A stretch of DNA of 64,000 nt from Variovorax sp. HW608. Lineage in GTDB: Bacteria; Pseudomonadota; Gammaproteobacteria; Burkholderiales; Burkholderiaceae_C. The notes below the pieces were generated by a model. That model was not told where the DNA came from and did not search any database. It saw nothing but the letters and a program-made list of their open reading frames with translations. Positions 35,208 to 42,384 of the stretch are shown here, one piece after another (the stretch's first letter is position 1; every line of letters begins with the position of its first letter). Both the position numbers and the translations under genes were made by a program. The stretch is from positions 6,288,229 through 6,352,228 of the forward strand of contig NZ_LT607803.1 of assembly GCF_900090195.1 (NCBI RefSeq). Direction: 5' to 3'.

Positions 35208-36160
35208 TCGGGCTTGGCTCCGGAGAATTTCACGACCTTGGCCCAGCGCTTGATCTCGCTCTGCACGAAGGGGGCGAACTGCTCGGGCGAATTGCCGACG
35301 GGGATCGCGCCCTCGGCTTCGAGGCGCTTCTGCATCTCGGGCGTGGCAATCGCCTGACGCGCCGCATCACTGATCTTGCGCGCCGAGTCGGGCTGCATGC
35401 GGCCGGGCCCGAAGAGGCCGAACCAGGCGCTCGATTCATACCCCGGCAGCACTTCGGCGATCGCCATCACCTCGGGGAACTGCGGCAGCCGCCTGGCCGT
35501 GGTCACGCCCAGCGCCTTGAGCTTGCCGGCCTGGATGTGCGCCTGCGCATTGCCCACGGCCGCGAACATCAGTTGCACCTGGCCGGCGAGCACGTCCTGC
35601 ACCGCGGGCGCCGTGCCCTTGTACGGGATGTTCACAATGTCCACGCCCGACTGCATCTTGAAGGCCTCCCCGGCCATGTGCAGCGACGAGCCGACCGAGC
35701 CGATCGCGAAGTTGAGCTGGCCCGGCTTGGCCTTCGCGAGCGCGATCAGCTCCTTCACGTCGTTGGCCGGCACCGAGGGATGCGCGACGAGGATCGATGG
35801 CGAAGTCGCCACCAGCGTCAGCGGGGTGAAGTCATTGACCGGGTCGAAGGGCAGCGAGGGATAGAGCGTCGCGTTGATCGCATGGCTGGTGAAGCTCATC
35901 AGCAGCGTGTTGCCGTCCGGCGGCGCCTTGGCGACCAGCTCGGCCGCGATGTTGCCGCCTGCGCCGGGGCGGTTCTCGACGATCACCGTCCGGCCGAGCG
36001 CAGGCCCCATGCTGGCAGCCAGCGTGCGCGCCAGCGTGTCGGTGGAACCGCCGGCCGGCGCCCCCACGAGGATGCGCACCGGCACGCCGCCGATCTGCGC
36101 CCGGGCGCCCGCGGCCAGCGCGAGCGCGGCCGAGGAAAGAAGAATGTCTCGACGTTTCAT
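35204..36160 (-). CDS. Bug/TctC-family periplasmic solute receptor
   Basis: 318-residue extracytoplasmic binding protein. The signal peptide (MKRRDILLSSAALALAAGARA) is followed by the Bug core: VRILVGAPAGGSTDTLARTLA, ENRPGAGGNIAAELVAKAPPDGNT and NIPYKGTAPAVQDVLAGQVQ. Bug proteins bind small carboxylates, often for tripartite tricarboxylate transporters. No TctA/TctB genes accompany it, as is common for orphan Bug receptors. Here it sits inside a catabolic operon between an ABC importer and the hydratase, so it may supply or sense the same compound. Confidence 0.9.
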   Translation of the reverse strand: MKRRDILLSSAALALAAGARAQIGGVPVRILVGAPAGGSTDTLARTLAASMGPALGRTVIVENRPGAGGNIAAELVAKAPPDGNTLLMSFTSHAINATLYPSLPFDPVNDFTPLTLVATSPSILVAHPSVPANDVKELIALAKAKPGQLNFAIGSVGSSLHMAGEAFKMQSGVDIVNIPYKGTAPAVQDVLAGQVQLMFAAVGNAQAHIQAGKLKALGVTTARRLPQFPEVMAIAEVLPGYESSAWFGLFGPGRMQPDSARKISDAARQAIATPEMQKRLEAEGAIPVGNSPEQFAPFVQSEIKRWAKVVKFSGAKPE

Positions 36161-36199
36161 GTTGTCTCTCGTTCGATGAATGCGCGACGCGGACGGACG

Positions 36200-36910
36200 T
36201 CAAAGGCCCAGGTACGCGCGGCGTAGCTCGTCGCTGCCCAGCAGTTCCCGCGGCAGCCCGGAGAAGCGGACGCTTCCGTTTTCGAGCACATAGGCCCGGT
36301 CGGCAATCTCGAGCGACTGGCCGACGTTCTGCTCGACCAGCAGTACCGCGAGACCATCCTCGCGAAGCTGGCGGATGAGCGAAAACATTTCCTCGACGAG
36401 CAGCGGCGACAGGCCGAGCGAAGGCTCGTCGAGGATCAGCAGCACCGGCTCCGCCATCAGCCCGCGGCCGATGGCGAGCATCTGCTGCTCGCCGCCGCTC
36501 ATGGTCCCGGCCGGCTGGCCGCTGCGTTCCTTCAGGCGCGGGAAGATGCCGAACACCTTGTCGAGGTTGCTTGCGCGGCGCTCGCGCGCGCGGGTGAAGG
36601 AACCGAGTTCGAGGTTCTCCAGCACGCTGAGGTTCGGGAACACCCTGCGCCCTTCGGGCACCTGGATGAGCCCGGCCTTCACCACCTCGCGGTAATGCGC
36701 GCCGCTCAGGTCCTGGCCGTCGAAATGGACGGTGCCGCTCCAGGCGGGGCACAGGCCGCAGATCATCTTGTTGAGCGTCGACTTGCCCGCGCCATTGCTG
36801 CCGAGCAGCGCGACCATCTCGCCCGGGTTCACGCGCAGGTCCACGCCGCGCAGCACCTCGACGCGGCCGTAGCCGCCGCGCAGGTTCCGGATGTCGAGCA
36901 GCGTGGTCAT
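36200..36910 (-). CDS. livF: Branched-chain amino acid-type ABC transporter ATPase (LivF)
   Basis: 236-residue ATPase with Walker A GSNGAGKST (about residues 38-46), signature MSGGEQQMLAIGRGLM and Walker B PVLLILDEPSLGLSP. EGRRVFPNLSVLENLELG is characteristic of LivF rather than LivG. The ATG overlaps the LivG stop by 4 bp. It energises import together with LivG. Confidence 0.93.
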   Translation of the reverse strand: MTTLLDIRNLRGGYGRVEVLRGVDLRVNPGEMVALLGSNGAGKSTLNKMICGLCPAWSGTVHFDGQDLSGAHYREVVKAGLIQVPEGRRVFPNLSVLENLELGSFTRARERRASNLDKVFGIFPRLKERSGQPAGTMSGGEQQMLAIGRGLMAEPVLLILDEPSLGLSPLLVEEMFSLIRQLREDGLAVLLVEQNVGQSLEIADRAYVLENGSVRFSGLPRELLGSDELRRAYLGL

Positions 36911-37683
36911 GCCGCGGCCTCCTGCGGTGCATTCGCAGCAGCCGCCTTGCGCAGACGCGCCGCGGTGCCATGGCCCAGGTAGGCCTCGACCACCTTGTCG
37001 TTCGAGGTCACCTCTGCCGGGCTTCCCTCGGCGATCAACTGGCCCTGCGCCAGCACCCAGACATGCTCGGCAAGATTCATCACCGCCTGCATCACGTGTT
37101 CGATCATCAGCACGGTCACGCCATCGTCGGCGATGCCGCGCACCACCGGCATCATCTCGGCGATCTCCTGCGGGTTGAGTCCGGCGAGCACTTCGTCGAG
37201 CAGCAGCAGCCTTGGCTGCGTCGCGAGTGCGCGCGCGAGTTCGAGGCGCTTGCGTCCGGCCACCGTGAGATCGGATGCCGGCTTGTCGAGCTGCGGTGCA
37301 AGGCCGACGCGCGCCGCGACATCCTCCGCACGCTGCAGCGCTTCGCCGCGGGCGCGCACATGCAGGTGCGCGCCGACCGCGATGTTCTCGCGCACCGTCT
37401 GCGCCGCGAAGGGCTTCACGATCTGGAAGGTGCGCGTCATGCCCAGGAGGGCATTGCGATGCGGTTCGCGCCCGGTGATGTCCTGCCCCGCGAAGCGCAC
37501 GCTGCCGGTGTCCGGCTCGAGGAAGCCCGACATCAGCGCGAACAGCGTGGTCTTGCCCGCGCCGTTCGGGCCGATCAGCGCGCTCAGGCTGCCTTCGCGC
37601 ACCGAGAGGCTCACGTTCTGCACCGCCTTCAGCCCGCCGAAGGAGCGCGAGATGCCGTCGAGCACCAGGAGAGGCTCAGCCAC
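36907..37683 (-). CDS. livG: Branched-chain amino acid-type ABC transporter ATPase (LivG)
   Basis: 258-residue ATPase: Walker A GPNGAGKTT, Q-loop region GMTRTFQIVKPF typical of LivG, and LLLLDEVLAGLNPQE as Walker B. The C-terminal AEHVWVLAQGQLIAEGSPAEV..VVEAYLG is also LivG-like. The GTG at 37683 overlaps the LivM stop by 8 bp. The signature motif is DLTVAGRKRLELARAL, the usual LivG form lacking a strict LSGGQ. Confidence 0.92.
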   Translation of the reverse strand: MAEPLLVLDGISRSFGGLKAVQNVSLSVREGSLSALIGPNGAGKTTLFALMSGFLEPDTGSVRFAGQDITGREPHRNALLGMTRTFQIVKPFAAQTVRENIAVGAHLHVRARGEALQRAEDVAARVGLAPQLDKPASDLTVAGRKRLELARALATQPRLLLLDEVLAGLNPQEIAEMMPVVRGIADDGVTVLMIEHVMQAVMNLAEHVWVLAQGQLIAEGSPAEVTSNDKVVEAYLGHGTAARLRKAAAANAPQEAAA

Positions 37684-38677
37684 GGCGGCCCCCCTTCCCT
37701 GCCCAGAGCTGCCGCACCGACAGCCCGATGCCCGCGATGCCGCGCGGCAGGAAGATCACGATCAAGACCAGCACCACGCCGTAGATCACCATGTTGATGC
37801 CCGGCAGCTCGCCGAACAGGTTGCGCGTGAAGTCCGACAGCACATGCAGCGCGGCGGCGCCGAGCACCGGCCCCCACAGCGTGCCCATGCCGCCGACGAT
37901 GGCCGCGACCAGCGCCTCCACGGAGGTGGCCGAGCCGTAGGCGATGCCGGGATCGATGTACTGGAACACCTGCACGTAGAACGCCCCCGCGGCGCCCATG
38001 AAGGCGCCCGAGATGGCGATGGCCGCGAGCTTGATGCGGAACGGATCGACGCCAACGGCGCGCGCGGCATCCTCGTTGTCGCGCACTGCCTGCAGATAGG
38101 CGCCGAAGCGGCCGTTGCGCAGCCACCATGTGACCAGCAGCGCCGCGATGACGAAGGCCAGCACCACCCACAGGTAGCCGGCGCGCGAGGCGAACTGCAG
38201 ATTGGCCGCCGACTCGCGCAGCGGCACCATCAACCCGACGCCGCCGCCGGTGAAATTGACCGACAGCGCGAGGATGCGGAACACCTCCGCAAAAGCCAGC
38301 GTGACCAGCGCGAAGTACGAGCCCTTGAGCCCGTAGCGGAACGTCAGCGCGCCGACGAACAAACCCACGAGCGCACTGCCCGCCACCGCCATCGGCAGCG
38401 CCACCCACGCGTTGATCCCACCCTGCAGTTGCGCGATCGCCTGGATGTACGCGCCGGTTCCGAAGAACAGCGCATGCCCGAAGGAGAACTGGCCGCCGAA
38501 GCCGCCGAGGATGTTCCAGGCCTGCGCGATCAACGTGGCGTAGAGCGCCATCATCGCGAAGTTGAGCGCCACGCCCGACGAAGTCACGAGCGGCAGGCAG
38601 GCCACCAGGACCGCGAAGAGCGCGATGCCGGCCAGATGCCGCAGACCGGCGTTCGATACGCTGGAAGCCGCGCTCAT
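37676..38677 (-). CDS. livM: Branched-chain amino acid-type ABC transporter permease (LivM)
   Basis: 333-residue inner-membrane permease with repeated hydrophobic segments. It carries the LivM-family stretches FGGQFSFGHALFFGTGAYIQA and AVRDNEDAARAVGVDPFRIKL, the cytoplasmic coupling loop. The ATG overlaps the LivH stop by 4 bp. With LivH it forms the channel for the imported ligand, which in related systems ranges from amino acids to amides, urea and aromatic acids. Confidence 0.92.
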   Translation of the reverse strand: MSAASSVSNAGLRHLAGIALFAVLVACLPLVTSSGVALNFAMMALYATLIAQAWNILGGFGGQFSFGHALFFGTGAYIQAIAQLQGGINAWVALPMAVAGSALVGLFVGALTFRYGLKGSYFALVTLAFAEVFRILALSVNFTGGGVGLMVPLRESAANLQFASRAGYLWVVLAFVIAALLVTWWLRNGRFGAYLQAVRDNEDAARAVGVDPFRIKLAAIAISGAFMGAAGAFYVQVFQYIDPGIAYGSATSVEALVAAIVGGMGTLWGPVLGAAALHVLSDFTRNLFGELPGINMVIYGVVLVLIVIFLPRGIAGIGLSVRQLWAGKGGRRG

Positions 38678-39546
38678 GCCCGTGCTCCGAACATGCCCTG
38701 GGGCCGGAACAGCACCACGCCGATGAAGATCGCGAAGATGCCGATCTGCCCCAGCGATTCACCCAGGTAGAGCCCGCCGAGCGACTCGACCACGCCGATG
38801 AGGAAGCCGCCGACCAGCGCACCCACGAAGCTGCCCATGCCGCCGAGCACCACGATGGTGAAGGCCACCAGCACGAAGCCGCCGCCGACCTGCGGATTCA
38901 CGTAATAGGCCGGCAGCAGGAAACAGGCTGCCGCGCCGAGGCATGCGAGCCCGATGCCGAAGCTCATCGCATAGACATGATCCACGTCGATGCCCATGAG
39001 CTTCGCGCCCTCCTTTTCCTTGGCCACTGCGCGGATCGCGCGGCCGAGGTCGGTGCGGCCCATGATCCAGAACAGCACCGCCGACACCACCAGCGCGCCG
39101 GCGAAGGCCACCAGCTTGGGCACCGCGATCATCGCCGGGCCGATCGCGACGGTGGCGAGCGAATAGGCGGTGTCGATGTTGCGCGTATCGGACTTGAAGA
39201 ACAGCAGCGCGAGGTTCTCCATCACGATCGCGATGCCGAGCGTCGCGAGCAGGATGTTCTCGTCCTTGCCGTGGCCCGCGCGGTTGATCACGATGCGCTG
39301 CAAGCCATAGCCGAGCGCGAACATGCCCGGCACCACGATCGGCAGCGCCAGGTACGGATCGATGCCCAGCCGTTCCTTGAGGAAGTACACCGCGTACAGC
39401 GCCAGCATCAGGCAGGCGCCGTGCGCGAAGTTGATGATGTGCAGGACGCCGTAGATCAGCGTGAGCCCGAGCGCGATCAGTGCATAGACCGCGCCGGTCG
39501 TCAGTCCGTTCAGGACCGACGGGAAGAGAATGGCGAAATCGAACAT
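38674..39546 (-). CDS. livH: Branched-chain amino acid-type ABC transporter permease (LivH)
   Basis: 290-residue membrane protein with the LivH-family opening LNGLTTGAVYALIALGLTLIYGVLHIINFAHG (split across residues 9-40) and the coupling region GRAIRAVAKEKEGAKLMGID. The ATG at 39546 is favoured by GGAAG upstream; an in-frame GTG eight codons earlier would overlap the binding-protein gene. It starts 13 bp after the binding-protein stop codon. Confidence 0.92.
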   Translation of the reverse strand: MFDFAILFPSVLNGLTTGAVYALIALGLTLIYGVLHIINFAHGACLMLALYAVYFLKERLGIDPYLALPIVVPGMFALGYGLQRIVINRAGHGKDENILLATLGIAIVMENLALLFFKSDTRNIDTAYSLATVAIGPAMIAVPKLVAFAGALVVSAVLFWIMGRTDLGRAIRAVAKEKEGAKLMGIDVDHVYAMSFGIGLACLGAAACFLLPAYYVNPQVGGGFVLVAFTIVVLGGMGSFVGALVGGFLIGVVESLGGLYLGESLGQIGIFAIFIGVVLFRPQGMFGARA

Positions 39547-39559
39547 CCCGCTTCCAGGC

Positions 39560-40765
39560 TCAGGCCGCACGCAGGGGGAAGACCGGCTCCACCTCGCGGT
39601 AGTCGCGCGGGATGATGACCTTGATGTCGTTCTTCACCACCTGCGTCATCAAGGGCTGCGCGCCTTCGTTCTGCCCACCCACGAACTTCGTCGGACCGTA
39701 CGGCATGATGTGGTTCGAGAAGCTGCTCTTCTCCAGCGCATCGATGATCGCGGCGCGCTCGCTCGACTTGGCGCGCTCCAGCGCATCGGCCAGCAGCATC
39801 ATCGCGGTGTAGGTCATGAAGACCTCGTAGCTGAAGAACTGGCCCTTGGCCTCGACCCGCTTGCGCAGCTCCTGCGAGCGCTTGTCCTTCGGGTTGAACC
39901 AGTGGTTGCAGTCGATGATGCCGTTGGCAGCCTCAGGAAACTCCTTGACGAACTTGTAGCTCGACGCCGCGCCGCCGAGCACCGAGAAGATCGCCTTCGG
40001 CTGCACCTTCTGCTGCTGCATGGTGCGCACCAGCAGCGCGTACTCGTTGTAGTAGTTGGCCGGGATCACGATGTCCGGATTGACGGACTTCATGCGCAGC
40101 ACGATGTTGTTGAAGTCGCGCGTCGGGTTCGCGTGCTTCACCACTTCCTTCACCTCGAAGCCGTAGCCCGGCAGCTCGCGCGACAGCAGCTGCGCGGTGC
40201 CGGTGCCGAAGAGCGACTCCTCGTGGATGATCATCACGGTCTTCGCCGGGCTGCCCGCCGCCTTGTTGAGCACCAGCAGGTTCGCCATCGCGACTTCGGT
40301 GGACTTCTTGTAGCCGGGCCCGAAGCGGAAGGTGTTCTTCAGGCCGCGCTCGACGATCTGGTCGGCCACGCCGACGTCGACCACGTGCGGCAGGTTGTAC
40401 TTTGCGGCCGCCTGCGTGGTGGCCAGGCAGATCGCCGAGGCGTAGGCGCCGACGACCGCCGAGACCCCCGCCTCGTTCATCTTCTCGACCTCGGCAGCGC
40501 CGGCCTGCGGCTGCGACTGCGCATCGCCCAGCATCGCCTCGATCTTCGCGCCGCCCAGCGACTTGATGCCGCCGGCCTGGTTGATGTCGTCGATCGCCAT
40601 CTGCGCGCCGAGCCGGCATTGCTGCCCGGAATAGGCCAGCGCCCCGGTCACGGGATGCAGCACGCCGACCCGCACCGGCTTGGGCTGCGCGCCCCCGATC
40701 AGCGGAAAGGCGAGCGACGTGCCGAGGGCGGCGGTCTGCGACAGGAAGCGACGGCGGTTTTCCAT
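39560..40765 (-). CDS. ABC transporter substrate-binding protein (LivJ-like)
   Basis: 401-residue periplasmic type I binding protein (Peripla_BP_6). The export signal has a twin-Arg-like start (MENRRRFLSQTAALGTSLAF) and cleaves near GGAQ. The body shows VRVGVLHPVTGALAYSGQQ and KTVMIIHEESLFGTG, typical of branched-chain amino acid, amide and urea receptors. The ATG has GAGGAG upstream. It is the first transport gene after the GntR regulator (43-bp gap), so the cluster's ligand specificity probably resides here. Confidence 0.92.
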   Translation of the reverse strand: MENRRRFLSQTAALGTSLAFPLIGGAQPKPVRVGVLHPVTGALAYSGQQCRLGAQMAIDDINQAGGIKSLGGAKIEAMLGDAQSQPQAGAAEVEKMNEAGVSAVVGAYASAICLATTQAAAKYNLPHVVDVGVADQIVERGLKNTFRFGPGYKKSTEVAMANLLVLNKAAGSPAKTVMIIHEESLFGTGTAQLLSRELPGYGFEVKEVVKHANPTRDFNNIVLRMKSVNPDIVIPANYYNEYALLVRTMQQQKVQPKAIFSVLGGAASSYKFVKEFPEAANGIIDCNHWFNPKDKRSQELRKRVEAKGQFFSYEVFMTYTAMMLLADALERAKSSERAAIIDALEKSSFSNHIMPYGPTKFVGGQNEGAQPLMTQVVKNDIKVIIPRDYREVEPVFPLRAA

Positions 40766-40808
40766 GGGGACTCCTCGTTGTGAATCGTGGTGAATCGGTG
40801 AAGAAGGG

Positions 40809-41600
40809 CTAGGTGAACTGCGCCCCGAGCTCCTTGCTGACCCACACCTTGGCGTCGATGCCGCCCACGCGGGACAACTGCATCTCGTAGGTGTAGCGGT
40901 CGGGCCGGTACAGGCCGTGCAGCCACTGCACCGGCCTTTCGTTGACGTCGTAGACCAGCCGGCGCACGGCCAGGAGCGCCGAGCCGACCGAGACGTCGAG
41001 GTGCTGAGCCAGCGCCGCGTCGGCAAGCTTGGCCGTGATGGTCTGGTGCGCCCGGCCGACCTGCACGCCCGCTTCTTCGAGCAGCACGAGGATCGGCTTG
41101 CGCGCCAGCTCGCGGCGGCCGAAGCGGCGCGCGACATCGGCGGGCACGTAGGTGGTGATGTGGGACAGTGGCCCTTCGCGCGTGGAACGCACGCGCACCG
41201 CCTTCTGCACCGCGTCGCCGGGCTTCAACTGCAACGCGGCGGCGACGCTGGCCGACGCGGTGACGGTCTGCACGTCGATCACCCTGACCGAGGTGCGCAG
41301 GCCCATGCTGACGAGGTTTTCGAGCAGGCCGCCGAGGTTGGCGCGCTGCACGTCGTGCCCGCCCTGGTCGATGGAAACAGGCGGTCGGCCGATGGGGCGC
41401 GTGCCGCGGCCCGGCTCGCGCGAGATCAGGCCCTCGGCCGCCATCTTCTCCAGCGCGCGGCGCACAGTGACGCGCGCGACGCCGAACTCTTCCATCAGCG
41501 CGAACTCGCCGGGCAGCCCGCCCTCGAACCGGCCTTCGGCCAACTGCTCGCACAGCAACAGATAGATCTGGTGGTACTTCGGCAGCGGCATCTGGGACAT
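40809..41600 (-). CDS. GntR-family regulator with UTRA domain
   Basis: 263-residue HutC-subfamily repressor. The N-terminal winged helix (residues about 8-75) has the recognition region EEFGVARVTVRRALEKMAAEGLISREPGRGT. The C-terminal UTRA ligand-binding domain spans about 95-255 (DAVQKAVRVRSTREGPLSHITTYVP, VQWLHGLYRPDRYTYEM). It is the promoter-proximal gene of the minus-strand catabolic block and presumably releases DNA when the imported compound or an intermediate binds. A dyad candidate operator lies 27 bp upstream. Confidence 0.9.
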   Translation of the reverse strand: MSQMPLPKYHQIYLLLCEQLAEGRFEGGLPGEFALMEEFGVARVTVRRALEKMAAEGLISREPGRGTRPIGRPPVSIDQGGHDVQRANLGGLLENLVSMGLRTSVRVIDVQTVTASASVAAALQLKPGDAVQKAVRVRSTREGPLSHITTYVPADVARRFGRRELARKPILVLLEEAGVQVGRAHQTITAKLADAALAQHLDVSVGSALLAVRRLVYDVNERPVQWLHGLYRPDRYTYEMQLSRVGGIDAKVWVSKELGAQFT

Positions 41601-41789
41601 GGGGCCCGATGGTTGCGCCGTTCTCTTGTCCCGTCAATAGGACATTTGAGGCCGATCTGTATGCCCCGCATAAGGGAAAACACACGCCATAGACGCAAAA
41701 GGCAACTTCGAGTTTGAGCGGTGCGTTGCGTTGTGCCGGACGCGATCGATTCTTGACTTTAGACGCAAGAGGTAATATGTTTGCGTCCA
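41601..41789. promoter_or_regulatory. Divergent control region: GntR dyad and recombinase-module repeats
   Basis: Three signals are visible. A dyad TGTCC-N8-GGACA (41627-41644) lies just upstream of the GntR gene. A direct repeat TAGACGCAARAGG occurs at 41690 and 41760, exactly 70 bp apart. The second copy is half of a dyad, GACGCAA (41762-41768) and TTGCGTC (41781-41787), directly before the recombinase-module gene. TTGACT (41753) and TAATAT (41773) look like promoter boxes but are only 14 bp apart. Confidence 0.5.
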
Positions 41790-42119
41790 ATGTCGCGATC
41801 CTCCGGCGCCGAAAGGGCCCAACGCTTGAACGCTGCATTCGATCTGCTCACTCAAGGCCATGCTGTCGCGCAGGCTGCGGCGATGCTGACCGAACAGTTC
41901 GGGTTGTCGCAGCGCCAAGCCTATCGCTATTTGCAGGAAGCCCAGACGATCAAACGCCCTGTGGCGGTCTCGGCACCCAGCGTGGCCATCACCATCAAGG
42001 TGCCCGGGGACATCGTCACGACGCTGCGCGAGCACGCGCATGCCACGGGTTCGACGATCGGCGATGTGGTTTCGCGTGCCGTCTCGGCCTTGGTGGCTCG
42101 GGAGCGTCGGCGTGGCTGA
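41790..42119 (+). CDS. Small HTH-like accessory protein of a serine-recombinase module
   Basis: 109 residues. The N-terminal half (MSRSSGAERAQRLNAAFDLL..FGLSQRQAYRYLQEAQ) reads as a helix-turn-helix resembling the small proteins that precede large serine recombinases. The C-terminal half (VAITIKVPGDIVTTLREHAHATGSTIGDVVSRAVSALV) looks like a ribbon-helix-helix. ATG at 41790; an in-frame TTG lies three codons upstream. A dyad overlaps the region just upstream, suggesting self-repression. The frame continues into the next small gene with an overlap. Confidence 0.65.
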   Translation: MSRSSGAERAQRLNAAFDLLTQGHAVAQAAAMLTEQFGLSQRQAYRYLQEAQTIKRPVAVSAPSVAITIKVPGDIVTTLREHAHATGSTIGDVVSRAVSALVARERRRG

Positions 42120-42384
42120 GCGCCGCCACAGTCGCCAGGTCCGATTCGAATATTGTTTTGACCGCTTGTTCAGCGCCAAGCTCGAACAGGTCTATGACAT
42201 CCTGGTTCCCGATCGAACCCGCCGTACCGGCGAGGCTGGCCGAATAGGAGGGCACGCTCATGAAGACAGCGGCGATCTATGCACGGGTGTCCTCCGACCA
42301 GCAGAAGGAGGACAAGACGATCAACAGTCAAACGGCCGCACTGATGACGTTCGCTTCAAGCCAAGGTTTCAGCGTACCGGCTGA
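42112..42384 (+). CDS. Possible second small protein of the recombinase module
   Basis: Starts at GTG 42112, overlapping the upstream stop, and reads VAERRHSRQVRFEYCFDRLF and AKLEQVYDILVPDRTRR. After about residue 45 the frame runs 125 bp into the recombinase gene and composition looks non-coding, so the true product may be about 45 residues with a shifted end, or the gene may be decayed. Function unknown. Confidence 0.35.
   Translation: MAERRHSRQVRFEYCFDRLFSAKLEQVYDILVPDRTRRTGEAGRIGGHAHEDSGDLCTGVLRPAEGGQDDQQSNGRTDDVRFKPRFQRTG

Noticed and set aside
41753..41778. TTGACT/TAATAT pair as a sigma-70 promoter for the recombinase module
   Set aside because: Spacing is only 14 bp, too short for a typical promoter; kept only as a note.
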